From Pseudoalteromonas sp. NBT06-2 (lineage in GTDB: Bacteria > Pseudomonadota > Gammaproteobacteria > Enterobacterales > Alteromonadaceae), in contig NZ_NQMR01000058.1 of NCBI RefSeq assembly GCF_002276045.1, positions 1-42,738 on the forward strand: DNA of 42,738 nt. The letters run 5' to 3'. The position numbers were made by a program, and so were the translations under genes. Under the pieces are notes generated by a model. It was not told the DNA's origin and ran no database searches. It was given only the letters and a program-made list of their open reading frames with translations. Positions 27,213-36,747 of this stretch are shown here, one piece after another (position 1 is the stretch's first letter; each line of letters begins with the position of its first letter).

Positions 27213-27759
27213 CTCAATGAAAGTGAGATAAAACCATCAATGACTGATGGTTATGATTGTTATCAAAATGCGCTAGCGGAAAGAATTAATGGGATCTTAA
27301 AGCTGGAATTTTTGCATAAATGCAAAAATTTGGATGAATTAAAAGATCTCGTCGATGAATCAATTGTAATATATACCCAAGCCACTTCAAAGTGCGAGTT
27401 TCAGGACTGCTGAGCAATTCATGGTCTAGGCGCATCTTTGTATTAATGGTTGCTCCCTTAAAAGAAGATGGAACAACGATCATGAATTGCTCAGTACTCC
27501 CCGCAGGGTTGGTTTATAAACGCTTTATGCTGCGTTATTAATTTTGAAAAGGGAGTAACCATTCTCTGCAATTAATGCCTTGTCTAAAGCGTTTATAACT
27601 CCAACTGAACCCTGCATCTTGAAGTGGTTTGGGTATACAATCAAATGAGACCGCATTTGAGTTTAGGAATGAAAACACTAAAACAAATGTATAAAAAAGA
27701 CCAGATGTAAAAGCAACTGGCCTTCTATTAAAACCGCCAACCTATTTCAAGACTGGACA
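27213..27759 (+). mobile_element. IS3-family element, 3' end only, split by a small inverted-repeat element
   Basis: The C-terminal part of the OrfB integrase reads SMTDGYDCYQNALAERINGI, LKLEFLHKCKNLDELKDLVD, ESIVIY and, after removal of the insertion at 27374-27635, continues in frame NQMRPHLSLGMKTLKQMYKK DQM and stop at 27706. The right inverted repeat ends TATTTCAAGACTGGACA at 27759, which is the IS3/IS150-style terminus. The 5' part of the IS is gone. It abuts the C-terminal codons of the DUF2339-like pseudogene, replacing its last residues. Confidence 0.85.
27374..27635. repeat. Family-1 TACCC element, copy 1 (262 bp, internally deleted)
   Basis: Ends are TACCCAAGCCACTTCA and TGAAGTGGTTTGGGTA, a terminal inverted repeat of about 20 bases, flanked by TA on both sides (27372-27373, 27636-27637). 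It lacks about 48 internal bases present in the 310-bp copies 2 and 3. Excision in silico restores the OrfB sequence IVIYNQMRPHLS, proving that it inserted after the IS3 element arrived. Confidence 0.92.
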
Positions 27760-30303
27760 ATTTTTAGTTTTAAGCTTTTGAAATTGAAAAGCTGAAGCTA
27801 ATAGAATACTACCAATAAACATATACCCAAGCCACTTCAAGATGTGAGGTTCAGGACTGCTGAGCAATTCATGATCTAGGCGCATCTTTGCATTAATGGT
27901 TACTCCCTTAAAAAAAGATGGACCGGCAATATGCTCCTGCATTGCTCTAGTACCTACATCCATGCAGGCAACAACGAGCATGATTTGCTCAGAAGTCCCT
28001 GTAAGGTTGGTTTATAAATACTTTATGCAGCGTTATTGATTTTGAAAAGGGAATAACCATGTTCTTCAATCAATGCCTTGCCTAAAGCATTTCTAATTCC
28101 AACTGAATCCTGCATCTTGAAGTGGTTTGGGTATAAATGCGATAACTTTTGTAAGACAGTGAAGCCGCTGACATCCCATAATAAAATTTTTGATGTTGCA
28201 ATAGCAAAATAGCCTATGCTAACAGGCATCAACCATAGGTATTTAATTTTTAAAGTATGGAACAACAGGTTTGTACTATGTATTACCAGTAAAATTGAAA
28301 CTAATGGGCTTGTTAGCCTAGCTTCATAAAGATAAATAAGACTTAAATAAATTGAGGTTAAGCATAAGTGACATAATAAGATGCTGGCTTTTTGTTTTAC
28401 ACCTAATCTGCGTGTTAATACACATTGTGGTTTACTTGTATAGGATATATAAAACACACTGAGCAATAATGGTATATATATAAAAGTAATTGAATAAATA
28501 TTAATGATTTGATTTATATCGGTATATTGCCATAACGCTAAGATTAAAAACAAGGTTGAAAGCCAAATACAAAAATAAAAATACTTAAACCCCAAAAAAA
28601 CAAGTTGGGGCGAATAAAGACGCAACTTGTTTTTTAAATATATTTGAAGATGAAGCTATTTGATGGCTAAAAGATCTTGATACTAAAAACAGTATCAGTA
28701 GTAGTGAGCAGCCAAGTAGTAAAGCGCTTAATCCATGTCCTTGCCAATTTTCAAAGCGTATTAAGTAACAGGTAAATATGCTTGTTGTTGCAGCTGAAAA
28801 TAATACTAATTTTACCATTATCCATAAGATAGGGCGTTGGTTCTTATAGAAAATAAAAACTGTTCCCATAAAGCTAAGGTTATAAATTCAGGTGACTGCC
28901 TATAAACAGCGGGTAAAAAGCATATTGGTAAGATGATAAAAAACGCGGTGTCTAAGTGTTGCGCTATTTTAAAGAATCTACTGGTTTTAAAAAATGTGCG
29001 ATAAAAATAAGCAATAAGCCATAAGGTTAAAAATGCTTCAATACGTGCTATTTGGCCTATGAGTATTTGGGCTTTAAAATGGAAATTACCGATATAAAAA
29101 CCGCTGGTGATCACAGGCACTAAAAGTAGCAACCAATGTAAAAAATCGACCTTCACTGTTGCCGTTAGTACTGAAATTAACAATAATAAATAAGCTTCTA
29201 TTCGAACGCTGTAAAAATTAAAATGAAAGCCTAGATATAGCAATATTATACCTTCAATACCCCAAATTAAACTGAGTAAATCGGTCGCTACTAAGGCTAA
29301 GATACTAGTACCGGTAAAGAAACCTGATATAAGTAAAGTAATGACTTTTACATCTTTGTTTATCAGTAACTTGATATAACTTATTTTGCTTAATAAGAAT
29401 ACAGAACTTACAATACCAGCGTTGAGTAGCAGTAAAAAACCAAATTGCTCAGAACTTGAAGACACTTGATCAAGTGCAACTAACATAAATGCCAAAGATG
29501 CACATAATTGAATTAAACAGTTATCTCGACTTGTTTTAAATTTATACCATTGCAAATAAAGGTTGATGCACATTTTCTAGAAAAACAAATGCACTAATAA
29601 AATAATTATTATTGATTGGGTGTTGTGTGCTTGTAGTAAAAAAAATTCAACTAACGCAATGTTTAATATAAAACTTATCTGTGCTAATAATTACCAACGG
29701 ATTGACAAAGAGATCGCCAGCGCACCGAAGCAAATGAGTAATAAAAAGCTCAAATATAAAAAAGGTGAGTTACTAATGATAGACGTGAGAAAGATGGGTG
29801 CGAGTGCACCGCCTAATAGACTAATAAAAGCAACGATACGTGCTTCGTATATTTTCGATAAAATATAACCGATAGCGGAAATTAAGACTAATATAATGAA
29901 GGTATTTAAGTCTGATAGTAAGGGCCTAAAAAATAGCTGCATAAATAGAAAAAAATCACACTTAACCTTGATGGATATTCTGACATGTCAAGGTGTTTTT
30001 TATTTAACTTTATGGAAAATATCAAAATAACCAAAGCACTAAAATAACCAATACTCACTTTACCTACTGGAGGCAGATATTCATTAAATGAGCGTCTTTT
30101 TGTGTATCAACGGTTGGAACATGAGGTGAGTTTTCTTGAGTGAGGGGTTTAGGTTTTAAATTATTAGTTTCTAATAAACTCACTCTAGATTGTAGTTTTC
30201 TATTACTATCAAAAAGATAAATTAAAATGGCGAATATAAAACCATATATATATTCTTCTATAGCGATCCCGATAAGAAAAATGAATAAGGCAATGATGAT
30301 CAT
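27760..30303 (-). pseudogene. DUF2339-like polytopic membrane protein, multiply broken
   Basis: Minus-strand pieces in order: the N-terminal helix and coiled segment IALFIFLIGIAIEEYIYGF...QSRVSLLE (from 30303); ILVLISAIGYILSKIYEAR (29691-29942); a long hydrophobic block 28818-29573; VKLVLFSAATTSIFTCYLI (28585-28869); LFLILALWQYTDINQIINIY through LLWDVSGFTVLQK (to about 28135). After the 310-bp element at 27824-28133 comes the C-terminal helix FMFIGSILLASAFQFQKLK. At least three frame breaks separate the pieces, and one A is missing beside the element compared with the copy at 7300. Roughly ten or more helices are visible, as in DUF2339 proteins of unknown function. Its 3' end runs into the IS3 terminus at 27759. 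Confidence 0.82.
27824..28133. repeat. Family-1 TACCC element, copy 2 (310 bp)
   Basis: TACCCAAGCCACTTCAAGAT at the left pairs with ATCTTGAAGTGGTTTGGGTA at the right, flanked by TA (27822-27823 and 28134-28135). The uninterrupted homologous site at about 7362 reads CCAATAAACATAAATGCG, so the insertion added exactly the element plus one TA. This is the type of target duplication made by Tc1/mariner-IS630 transposases. It interrupts the last codons of the DUF2339-like gene. Confidence 0.95.
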
Positions 30304-30345
30304 TATTTAGATACCCTTTTTATTTTTTCTATAGACTATGAGGTT

Positions 30346-30363
30346 TATTGTAAATTTACAATA
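30346..30363. promoter_or_regulatory. Perfect 18-base palindrome upstream of the OMP / two-component operon
   Basis: TATTGTAAATTTACAATA is a perfect dyad 73 bases before the ATG at 30436. A second A/T dyad (TATTAT-TG-ATAATA) lies close to 30395. This position suits an operator of the downstream OMP/response-regulator/kinase genes, but the A+T richness makes chance dyads more likely. Confidence 0.5.
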
Positions 30364-30435
30364 TTGCTTTAAAATCTTTTGCAATTTAACTGCTATTATT
30401 GATAATAAAGCAACGGATATGAAAACAATAAAGCT

Positions 30436-31320
30436 ATGAAAAAAATACTTTTATTAGTTTTAAGTACATACCTTTTATTATTCAAACCTGTATTTGCGAC
30501 GCAAAAAAATACAATTGATATCGTTCAAAATAAAATAGATCTTATGATGCAAGACACGGCTTCTTGGTTAGATAGCTTTGCTAGCAGTAAAAAAATTAAT
30601 GATAAAGCATCAGCTAATGGTTATTTACAGCTTGGTTGGTTGCCAAAAACCGCAGATTTAGCGGATGTCGAAACTAAATTTAAAGTGCGTATGAAACTCC
30701 CTAACTGGAATGATAAAATCGCATTTGTAATAGATAACGACGATGAAGATGATTTAAAGCTTGATTATGAAGCTGACACAATTGAAAAAGATAAAGATGA
30801 TCTTAACTTGGCTGTACAATATATAAAAGATCTCAATGAAAACTTAAAAGTTAAAAATAGGATTGGCATATCAAGATCACAGATATATGTACGCAGTGAA
30901 TTAAAACGGAAATGGGATGTTGACACTTATCAATTTCAATTAACACCGAGATTAGATTTTTTTAATAGCGATGGCTGGGCACCTTCAGTAATCGGTACGA
31001 TTTTTTATCCCTTTGAAAGTAGCAGTCTATCATTATCAGTCAGTTGGCAAAAAATACAATCAGAGAAATATGCTCGAAAAAAAATTGGCTTTTATCATAT
31101 TAAAAGTCTGACAGACGAGCAGTTACTCGTCAGTGGGTTGCAATACAGTTACAAGAAAGATTCTAATGAAAGTTATTTAGCATCTGTACGTTATAGAAAT
31201 ACTTTTTGCAAAAAGTGGATGTATATAGAATTTGAGCCTTTTTTAGAATTTAATCAGATTAATAGATACAAAACCGAAGTCGGTATTGCATTACGCTTGA
31301 TTGGTTATTACGGAAAATAG
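30436..31320 (+). CDS. Uncharacterised exported protein, probable outer-membrane beta-barrel
   Basis: A 294-aa protein with a signal peptide (1-21, ends PVFAT). The following acidic stretch (DNDDEDDLKLDYEAD, about 99-113) precedes alternating strands with aromatic girdles (SQIYVRSELKRKWDVDTYQF, SLSLSVSWQKIQSEKYARKK). It ends in VGIALRLIGYYGK, with repeated barrel-like amphipathic segments. I do not recognise a family. It lies 44 bases upstream of an OmpR-type regulator and a TPR-sensor kinase on the same strand, an arrangement suggesting that the envelope protein and the kinase work together. Confidence 0.7.
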   Translation: MKKILLLVLSTYLLLFKPVFATQKNTIDIVQNKIDLMMQDTASWLDSFASSKKINDKASANGYLQLGWLPKTADLADVETKFKVRMKLPNWNDKIAFVIDNDDEDDLKLDYEADTIEKDKDDLNLAVQYIKDLNENLKVKNRIGISRSQIYVRSELKRKWDVDTYQFQLTPRLDFFNSDGWAPSVIGTIFYPFESSSLSLSVSWQKIQSEKYARKKIGFYHIKSLTDEQLLVSGLQYSYKKDSNESYLASVRYRNTFCKKWMYIEFEPFLEFNQINRYKTEVGIALRLIGYYGK

Positions 31321-31364
31321 AATTGGCATTAGAAAGTATATAGAATATTAAAAAGTAGTAAGTT

Positions 31365-32027
31365 ATGGAACATATATTAATAGTTGAAGATGAAAATGAA
31401 ATAGCAAATCATTTATCAAGATTTTTTCACGCTTCAGGTTTCTCAACATCCCATGTGAAAAATGGCTTAGATGTAGTTGTCGAGATCCAAAAAACATCTC
31501 CAAGTTTAATTGTTTTAGATATAATGTTGCCAGGGAAAGATGGATTAACTTGTTGTAAAGAAATCAGAGCGTTTTCTGAAGTACCTATTATAATGCTAAC
31601 CGCAAAAGTAAATGAAGTTGATAGGCTCTTGGGCTTAGGTATAGGAGCTGATGATTATGTGTGCAAGCCATTTAGTGCACCTGAATTAGTTATGCGTGTT
31701 AAAGCAATTTTAAAACGAACACAGTCTCAACTCCCTTCTCCGACTTTATTCATTGATAAATCGAAACAACTTGTTTTTTATAAAAATTCAAAAGTTAGCC
31801 TAACAGCGCGAGAATATAAACTATTATTATTATTATTTAATTCTCCTGAGCGCATTTATTCACGCGAGCAAATTATAGATTTAGTATATCCAGACCTAAG
31901 AGATATCACAGATCGCGCAATTGATAATCATGTGAAAAATATTCGTAAAAGCTTTAAACAAGTAGACTCTCAAGAAAAAATAATAGAGTCTATTTACGGG
32001 GCCGGTTATAAATTGGTATTACCTTAG
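31365..32027 (+). CDS. OmpR/PhoB-family response regulator
   Basis: A 220-aa two-domain regulator. The receiver has acidic pair EDE (8-10), phosphoacceptor Asp52 in VLDIMLPGKDG, Thr79 in MLTAK and Lys101 in CKPFSAPEL. The C-terminal winged-helix contains LTAREYKLLLLLF, IYSREQIIDLVY, ITDRAIDNHVKNIRKSF and the final GAGYKLVLP typical of Trans_reg_C. Its stop codon TAG overlaps the GTG start of the kinase gene (TAGTG, 32025-32029), so the pair is translationally coupled. Confidence 0.96.
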   Translation: MEHILIVEDENEIANHLSRFFHASGFSTSHVKNGLDVVVEIQKTSPSLIVLDIMLPGKDGLTCCKEIRAFSEVPIIMLTAKVNEVDRLLGLGIGADDYVCKPFSAPELVMRVKAILKRTQSQLPSPTLFIDKSKQLVFYKNSKVSLTAREYKLLLLLFNSPERIYSREQIIDLVYPDLRDITDRAIDNHVKNIRKSFKQVDSQEKIIESIYGAGYKLVLP

Positions 32028-34195
32028 TGCGCTTTTATATTTCTATTCTGTTTATTTTTTCTTTCTCTATTTTTGCACAAAGTAGTATTTCAGAGAAAAT
32101 TGAACTTGCTTTTAATCAGTATAATCATCATAAAAAAGTGACTCAATTAGAGTCACTTTCTAACACTGTTTTTAAACAAATTGATTATAAAATAAAACTA
32201 AGGTTTTTAAGATTATTATCACGTAGTTTAATGGGAGTTTCTGAATTTCAGCAAGCACATTCTGTAATTGACCGAGCTATAATCATAGCTAAAAGCAATC
32301 ACAATAAGCATGAGTTTGGTAAATTAGCGCATACTAAAGGTGTTATTTATTTAAAAGAGTCAGATTTTCACTCTGCAATTGAATGGCTTTCACAAGCTGT
32401 TACCATATACAAAAAATACGGTAAATTTGATGATGAAGTTAGTGCAACAATGCGTATGGCCAGTGCCTACAGAAAAACCTCTCAATATCAAACTGCACTC
32501 AAGCTGTTAAATTTTTTATTGTTCAGAGCTGAAGAAATAATTGATAAAACAGAGCTTGCTCAATTACATAGTCATATTGCCAGTATATATGCTGATTTAC
32601 ATTTACTACCTGAAGCTTTAGATTCAGAGCTAAAAGCTTTAAAGGTTTTTAATGCACTAGGTTTTCCTGAAGCACAGCAAGCTGGACGTTATTATGCAAT
32701 AGCAGATTTATACCGACAGCTAGATGATTTTCATTCCGCTAAAATATACTTTAATAAAAGTTTAGCGTTAGATATTAAATCTGGTGATCGAAGTTATATA
32801 GGCTATAGCCAAGTAAAAATGGCACAAGCAACTTTGGGGCTCTATCAAATAGATTTGTCTTTGGACTATGCAACAAAAGCATTGAATACTTTTACAGAAA
32901 TAAAGAATGAAAGAGATCAAGCTTGGGCTAAGTCAAATATAGGGCTAGCTTATGCAAAGAAACAGCAATTTAAAATGGCTGAAAAATATTTTGAACAGTC
33001 ATATGAAGTTATTAAAAAACGAGAAGGAGACTATCGTTTACTTTCCGCGATTCTATTTAATCTCAGTGATGTAAAGTTTAGTTTAGAAAAGTATGATGAA
33101 GCTAGGAAGTTTGGTTTAGAATCTTTAAATTTACTTAAAAAAATATCCCATTTAAAATATGAAGTAAGTACATTAGAAATATTAGTTAAGATTGAAATTA
33201 AAAATAAGAATTTTCAGCAGGCATCTCATTATCAAAGTTTACTTTTTAAAGCTTTCAAAAAGTTAAATTTTAAAGTATATAATAGCAGGTTAAGTATATT
33301 ACAGAATTCACTAGATGCAGTTCATAAAGACTTGGCTATTAAAGAGTTAGAGCTAGATAAAAGTAATAAACAAACTTTATTAGAGCAAAAGAAACTACAA
33401 AATAAAGTTACTATTTTAATTTATTCCATCATTGTAATACTACTATTGGGATTAATTCTAAAACTTTGGAGTAAACGTAAAGTTATTCAATTAGAAAAGC
33501 GTTTATTAGCAGAGTCTATAGAACGAAAAAAAAACTTATTTTCGGATATATCCCACGATTTAAGAACGCCTTTAACTGTTTTAAAGTTACAGTTAGAGTC
33601 TTTAGAATTTAACTTGGTAAGCGATAAAGATACTGAATTTAAGAGTATGCATGAAAAAATTAATCAGATAAATCAACTTGTCAGTGATATAAATGAGCTT
33701 TCACGTATGGATAATGAGTGCGTAAATTTAGTAAAAAAGCCTTTTAAGTGTAAGTTATTTATTTCTGCTTTTTCAAATGAATTTAAAGCGTTAGCAAGTG
33801 ATTTTAATTATACAGAAGAGATAATACTTGATGATGATGTGATGCTATTTGCCTGTCGCAAGAAAATTCAACAAGTGCTAACTAACTTAGCTTCAAACTC
33901 AATAAAGTATACTGATTTTCCCGGTAGCATTCACTTTTCCTGTAAGCAAAAACATAACAAAATTATTTTAAGTGTTTCTGATACGTCTCCAGGAGTAGAT
34001 AAAAAATCACATTTTCAGATTTTTGAACGCTTATACAGAGTAGAAACATCACGAAATAGAGCTTTAGGGGGGAGTGGTTTAGGATTAGCAATATCTAAAA
34101 GTATTATAGAAATGCATGATGGCATAATTAAAGCTAAAGATAGCCGTTTAGGGGGCCTTAAAGTGATAATTGCATTACCCTTATATAAAATTTAA
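32027..34195 (+). CDS. Sensor histidine kinase with periplasmic TPR domain
   Basis: A 722-aa protein beginning with GTG. Signal sequence or first helix 1-17; about 400 residues of tandem TPR-like repeats (AIEWLSQAVTIYKKYGK, AQLHSHIASIYADLHLLPEA, AKSNIGLAYAKKQQFKMAEK); coiled segment; transmembrane helix about 461-481; HisKA with His510 in SDISHDLRTPL; HATPase with N-box VLTNLASNSIKYTD, G1 VSDTSPGVDKK and G2 GGSGLGLAISKSI. TPRs as the sensing part point to recognition of a protein or peptide ligand in the periplasm. The adjoining exported protein (30436) is a candidate. Confidence 0.94.
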   Translation: MRFYISILFIFSFSIFAQSSISEKIELAFNQYNHHKKVTQLESLSNTVFKQIDYKIKLRFLRLLSRSLMGVSEFQQAHSVIDRAIIIAKSNHNKHEFGKLAHTKGVIYLKESDFHSAIEWLSQAVTIYKKYGKFDDEVSATMRMASAYRKTSQYQTALKLLNFLLFRAEEIIDKTELAQLHSHIASIYADLHLLPEALDSELKALKVFNALGFPEAQQAGRYYAIADLYRQLDDFHSAKIYFNKSLALDIKSGDRSYIGYSQVKMAQATLGLYQIDLSLDYATKALNTFTEIKNERDQAWAKSNIGLAYAKKQQFKMAEKYFEQSYEVIKKREGDYRLLSAILFNLSDVKFSLEKYDEARKFGLESLNLLKKISHLKYEVSTLEILVKIEIKNKNFQQASHYQSLLFKAFKKLNFKVYNSRLSILQNSLDAVHKDLAIKELELDKSNKQTLLEQKKLQNKVTILIYSIIVILLLGLILKLWSKRKVIQLEKRLLAESIERKKNLFSDISHDLRTPLTVLKLQLESLEFNLVSDKDTEFKSMHEKINQINQLVSDINELSRMDNECVNLVKKPFKCKLFISAFSNEFKALASDFNYTEEIILDDDVMLFACRKKIQQVLTNLASNSIKYTDFPGSIHFSCKQKHNKIILSVSDTSPGVDKKSHFQIFERLYRVETSRNRALGGSGLGLAISKSIIEMHDGIIKAKDSRLGGLKVIIALPLYKI

Positions 34196-34216
34196 AAATA
34201 AATTTTTAACTCAAAT

Positions 34217-34231
34217 ACACTTTTTAAGTGT
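34217..34231 (+). terminator. Short hairpin after the kinase gene
   Basis: ACACTT (34217-34222), TTT, AAGTGT (34226-34231), 21 bases after the kinase stop. The stem is only 6 bp and not followed by T residues; weak evidence for termination. Confidence 0.3.
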
Positions 34232-34285
34232 TAATCAATCACAAAATTAATTATGCTCTCTTTTTAAATTATTGAATTGAATTAA

Positions 34286-34921
34286 GTGACTGAACAAAAA
34301 ATATTTATAATTGGCTTGCCTCGCACTGCGACAACAAGTGTATGTGTGGCAATGTTAAAATTAGGTTTTAAAACATCCCATACTGCATATACCAAGGAGT
34401 CAATGGATACTGCACAAGTGATTGCTGATACGCCAATCTTCTGTGATTATCAAAAACTTGATATTGAATATCCTAATGCTAAATTTATTTATTTAGAACG
34501 AAAGTGTTCATCTTGGTTACCTTCAATCAGGCAGTTACTAACGCGTATGTTAAAAAATTTACAACGTACAGATGGTGGTTTCAACCCAACCCTAAAACGT
34601 TGTTATAATACTGTTTTTTCACCTATCACTATTGATAATATAGGAAAAGATGATTTTTTATTATCTTGTTATCAAGCTCATCAGCAAGGTATTTATAATT
34701 ATTTTAAAAATCGAGAACAAGATTTGCTCACTATAGATGTCAGTGATGAAAATAGTTTTCAAGCATTATTAGCATTTTTAGATATAGATGCTAGGCAAAC
34801 TGATTTAAAAGGATTTGAGCGCATAAATATAGGAGGTAAGGTCACTGCTTGGAAACAAATAAAAAGTCCGTTAAAAATTGAAGCCACAAAAAAAGGCAAG
34901 GTAGATCGCGTTAGGCCATAA
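34286..34921 (+). CDS. Sulfotransferase-family protein
   Basis: A 211-aa protein with a GTG start. The N-terminal IFIIGLPRTATTSVCVAM (residues 6-23) is the 5'-phosphosulfate-binding loop of PAPS-dependent sulfotransferases, followed by ANAKFIYLERKCSSWLPSI-type sequence (the 3'-phosphate-binding strand and serine). Helix and C-terminal substrate parts are short, as in small bacterial sulfotransferase-like proteins. Acceptor unknown. It stands alone: 90 bases after the kinase stop and 145 before miaE. Confidence 0.82.
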   Translation: MTEQKIFIIGLPRTATTSVCVAMLKLGFKTSHTAYTKESMDTAQVIADTPIFCDYQKLDIEYPNAKFIYLERKCSSWLPSIRQLLTRMLKNLQRTDGGFNPTLKRCYNTVFSPITIDNIGKDDFLLSCYQAHQQGIYNYFKNREQDLLTIDVSDENSFQALLAFLDIDARQTDLKGFERINIGGKVTAWKQIKSPLKIEATKKGKVDRVRP

Positions 34922-35066
34922 ACTCAAGTAAATTTTTTTGTTTTGATATGACTTTCAACATTAAAATATCTCCAAGCCGTAATTTAATTTAAACAAACTC
35001 TTTTTTAGCGTGGAGAACACAGGTAAAATTACGTTTTTTATTAGTAACTTCACCTGTGGTTTTAAC

Positions 35067-35639
35067 ATGTTTGAATTAAAATACAATACACCTTTTGAAT
35101 GGACAGAAGCAGTTCTTGCTGACTTTGATAGTTTTTTACAAGATCATGCATCAGCAGAGAAAAAAGCCTCAGGTATGGCAACCTCTATGTTGTCTCATTA
35201 TCCAGATAGAGAAACCCTTGTAAGAACGATGACAGATCTTGCAATTGAAGAACTATTTCACTTTAAAGAAGTGCTTAAATTATTGACCAAGAAAGGTCTT
35301 ACTTTAGGAAATGATAAAAAAGACAGTTATATAAAGCAAATGCGTGGAGTATTTCGTGGTGAGCCACTTAAATTTTTTTTAGACAGATTACTTCTAGGCG
35401 CAGTAATTGAAGCGCGAGGTTGTGAGCGATTTGGTTTAGTAGGTCAAGCATTACCAGAAGGTAAAGAAAAACAGTTTTATATTGAAATTGCAGAATCAGA
35501 AGAAAAACATAAAAACTTATTTGTAGAGCTAGCTTATGAATATTTTGATAAAACTGAAGTAGATGAAAGATTAGAAGAAATTTTAACCTTTGAAGCTAAA
35601 GTCTGTGCGAGCTTACCGTATCGTGCTGCTTTGCACTAA
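35067..35639 (+). CDS. miaE: tRNA 2-methylthio-N6-isopentenyl adenosine-37 hydroxylase MiaE
   Basis: A 190-aa diiron ferritin-like enzyme that hydroxylates ms2i6A37 to ms2io6A37 in tRNAs reading U-starting codons. Visible ligands: Glu62 and His65 in EELFHFKEV, and Glu with His in ESEEKHKNLF, plus the intermediate GAVIEARGCERF helix. The LAPF-like opening MFELKYNTPFEWTEAVLADF and ASAEKKASGMA are family-typical, so I place the start at ATG 35067; an in-frame GTG at 35010 would add 19 residues not expected for MiaE. The thiolase-like gene begins 24 bases after its stop. Confidence 0.95.
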   Translation: MFELKYNTPFEWTEAVLADFDSFLQDHASAEKKASGMATSMLSHYPDRETLVRTMTDLAIEELFHFKEVLKLLTKKGLTLGNDKKDSYIKQMRGVFRGEPLKFFLDRLLLGAVIEARGCERFGLVGQALPEGKEKQFYIEIAESEEKHKNLFVELAYEYFDKTEVDERLEEILTFEAKVCASLPYRAALH

Positions 35640-35663
35640 ACTGTATTAATATATAGGGTTATT

Positions 35664-36734
35664 ATGAATATTGTTGCTGGTTTTACGCAAATTAATCAGG
35701 TTTTTACCCAGAGATTAAAAGTTGCTTTAATGCAATTTGAAGAAATTAAAAATAAAATTAACCTGCAAAATATTGAAATTATTACTCTCACTATTGATCC
35801 ACTGTCTACTGATTGGCATAGCCCAGAAAAGGAAAACCACTTTCGCAGTGGTTGTGCACCTATTTTAGCCATTAAACGTGCTCAAGAGTTAGTTGAGTCA
35901 GGTGAGCATGCTGTGATTATTAGTGGTGAAGAGCCATTAAAGTCAGGTTATAGTAAAGCGCAGCGTCATAAATTGATGGCTATCTATAATGATGAAGCAA
36001 GCATTTCTCAACTTTATAATGATTTAGCACATAAATTTATTGATCATCATGATAGCACTAAAGAAGAGTTTTTAAACTACGCAGATCTTTTGTTCCAAAA
36101 TCATAGTAAAAGTCATCAATTGGCTATGAAAGAAGATAGAGCACACTTTGCACCTCCTGAGTCTAAATGGTTTAATAAAGTAACTGACTTATTTAGAGGT
36201 GTTGATTGTGCAAATCCTTTAATCGATTTCACCGGTAAATTACTATTGTGCAGCGATCAATTGATAACAAAATTAAATATTGATAAAAAGCAATGTGTCA
36301 AAGTAAAAGGCATTGGGTTAGGTTTGTTAGATATTGATGAACCAAAAGCCTTATCACAAATTGTTAAATATGATCATTTAACGCATGCATATGATATAGC
36401 TTGCAAGCAAGCAAAATTAAATTTTAATCAATTAGTGCATGATAAAAAAGCGTTAATGAAAGTGTATACTTGCTATCCAGTTGTACCTATGGCGTTTTTA
36501 CTTAATACTGGATTAGTCGATTCTCTCGAACAAATTCCACAGTTTCTATCTCAGCATTTATTAACACTTAGTGGTGGCATGAACTTAGCCCGAGCGCCTT
36601 GGAATAATCCTGCTTTATATGGACTCATCGAAATGTATCAGCAATTAAAAGATACTGATATCAATTATGGATTAGTACATGGTAATGGTGGGATCGGATA
36701 TCGTCAAGGAGTTGCTATTTTAGCTAATGCTTGA
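35664..36734 (+). CDS. Thiolase-superfamily protein (acetyl-CoA acetyltransferase-like)
   Basis: A 356-aa thiolase fold that is shorter than the roughly 390-aa degradative thiolases. The nucleophile is probably Cys64 in FRSGCAPILAI. The C-terminal half contains LLTLSGGMNLARAPWNNPAL and LVHGNGGIGYRQG, which correspond to the thiolase GG...GPWNN and HGNGG blocks (SCP-x-like thiolase type). Substrate unknown. It lies 24 bases downstream of miaE and could be co-transcribed. I regard family assignment as good and enzymatic reaction as open. Confidence 0.75.
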   Translation: MNIVAGFTQINQVFTQRLKVALMQFEEIKNKINLQNIEIITLTIDPLSTDWHSPEKENHFRSGCAPILAIKRAQELVESGEHAVIISGEEPLKSGYSKAQRHKLMAIYNDEASISQLYNDLAHKFIDHHDSTKEEFLNYADLLFQNHSKSHQLAMKEDRAHFAPPESKWFNKVTDLFRGVDCANPLIDFTGKLLLCSDQLITKLNIDKKQCVKVKGIGLGLLDIDEPKALSQIVKYDHLTHAYDIACKQAKLNFNQLVHDKKALMKVYTCYPVVPMAFLLNTGLVDSLEQIPQFLSQHLLTLSGGMNLARAPWNNPALYGLIEMYQQLKDTDINYGLVHGNGGIGYRQGVAILANA

Positions 36735-36747
36735 TTTGTTTATTTGT

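Noticed and set aside
27742..27981. 79-codon minus-strand ORF starting in element copy 2
   Set aside because: It fuses element sequence to the broken C-terminus of the DUF2339-like gene; a by-product of insertion.
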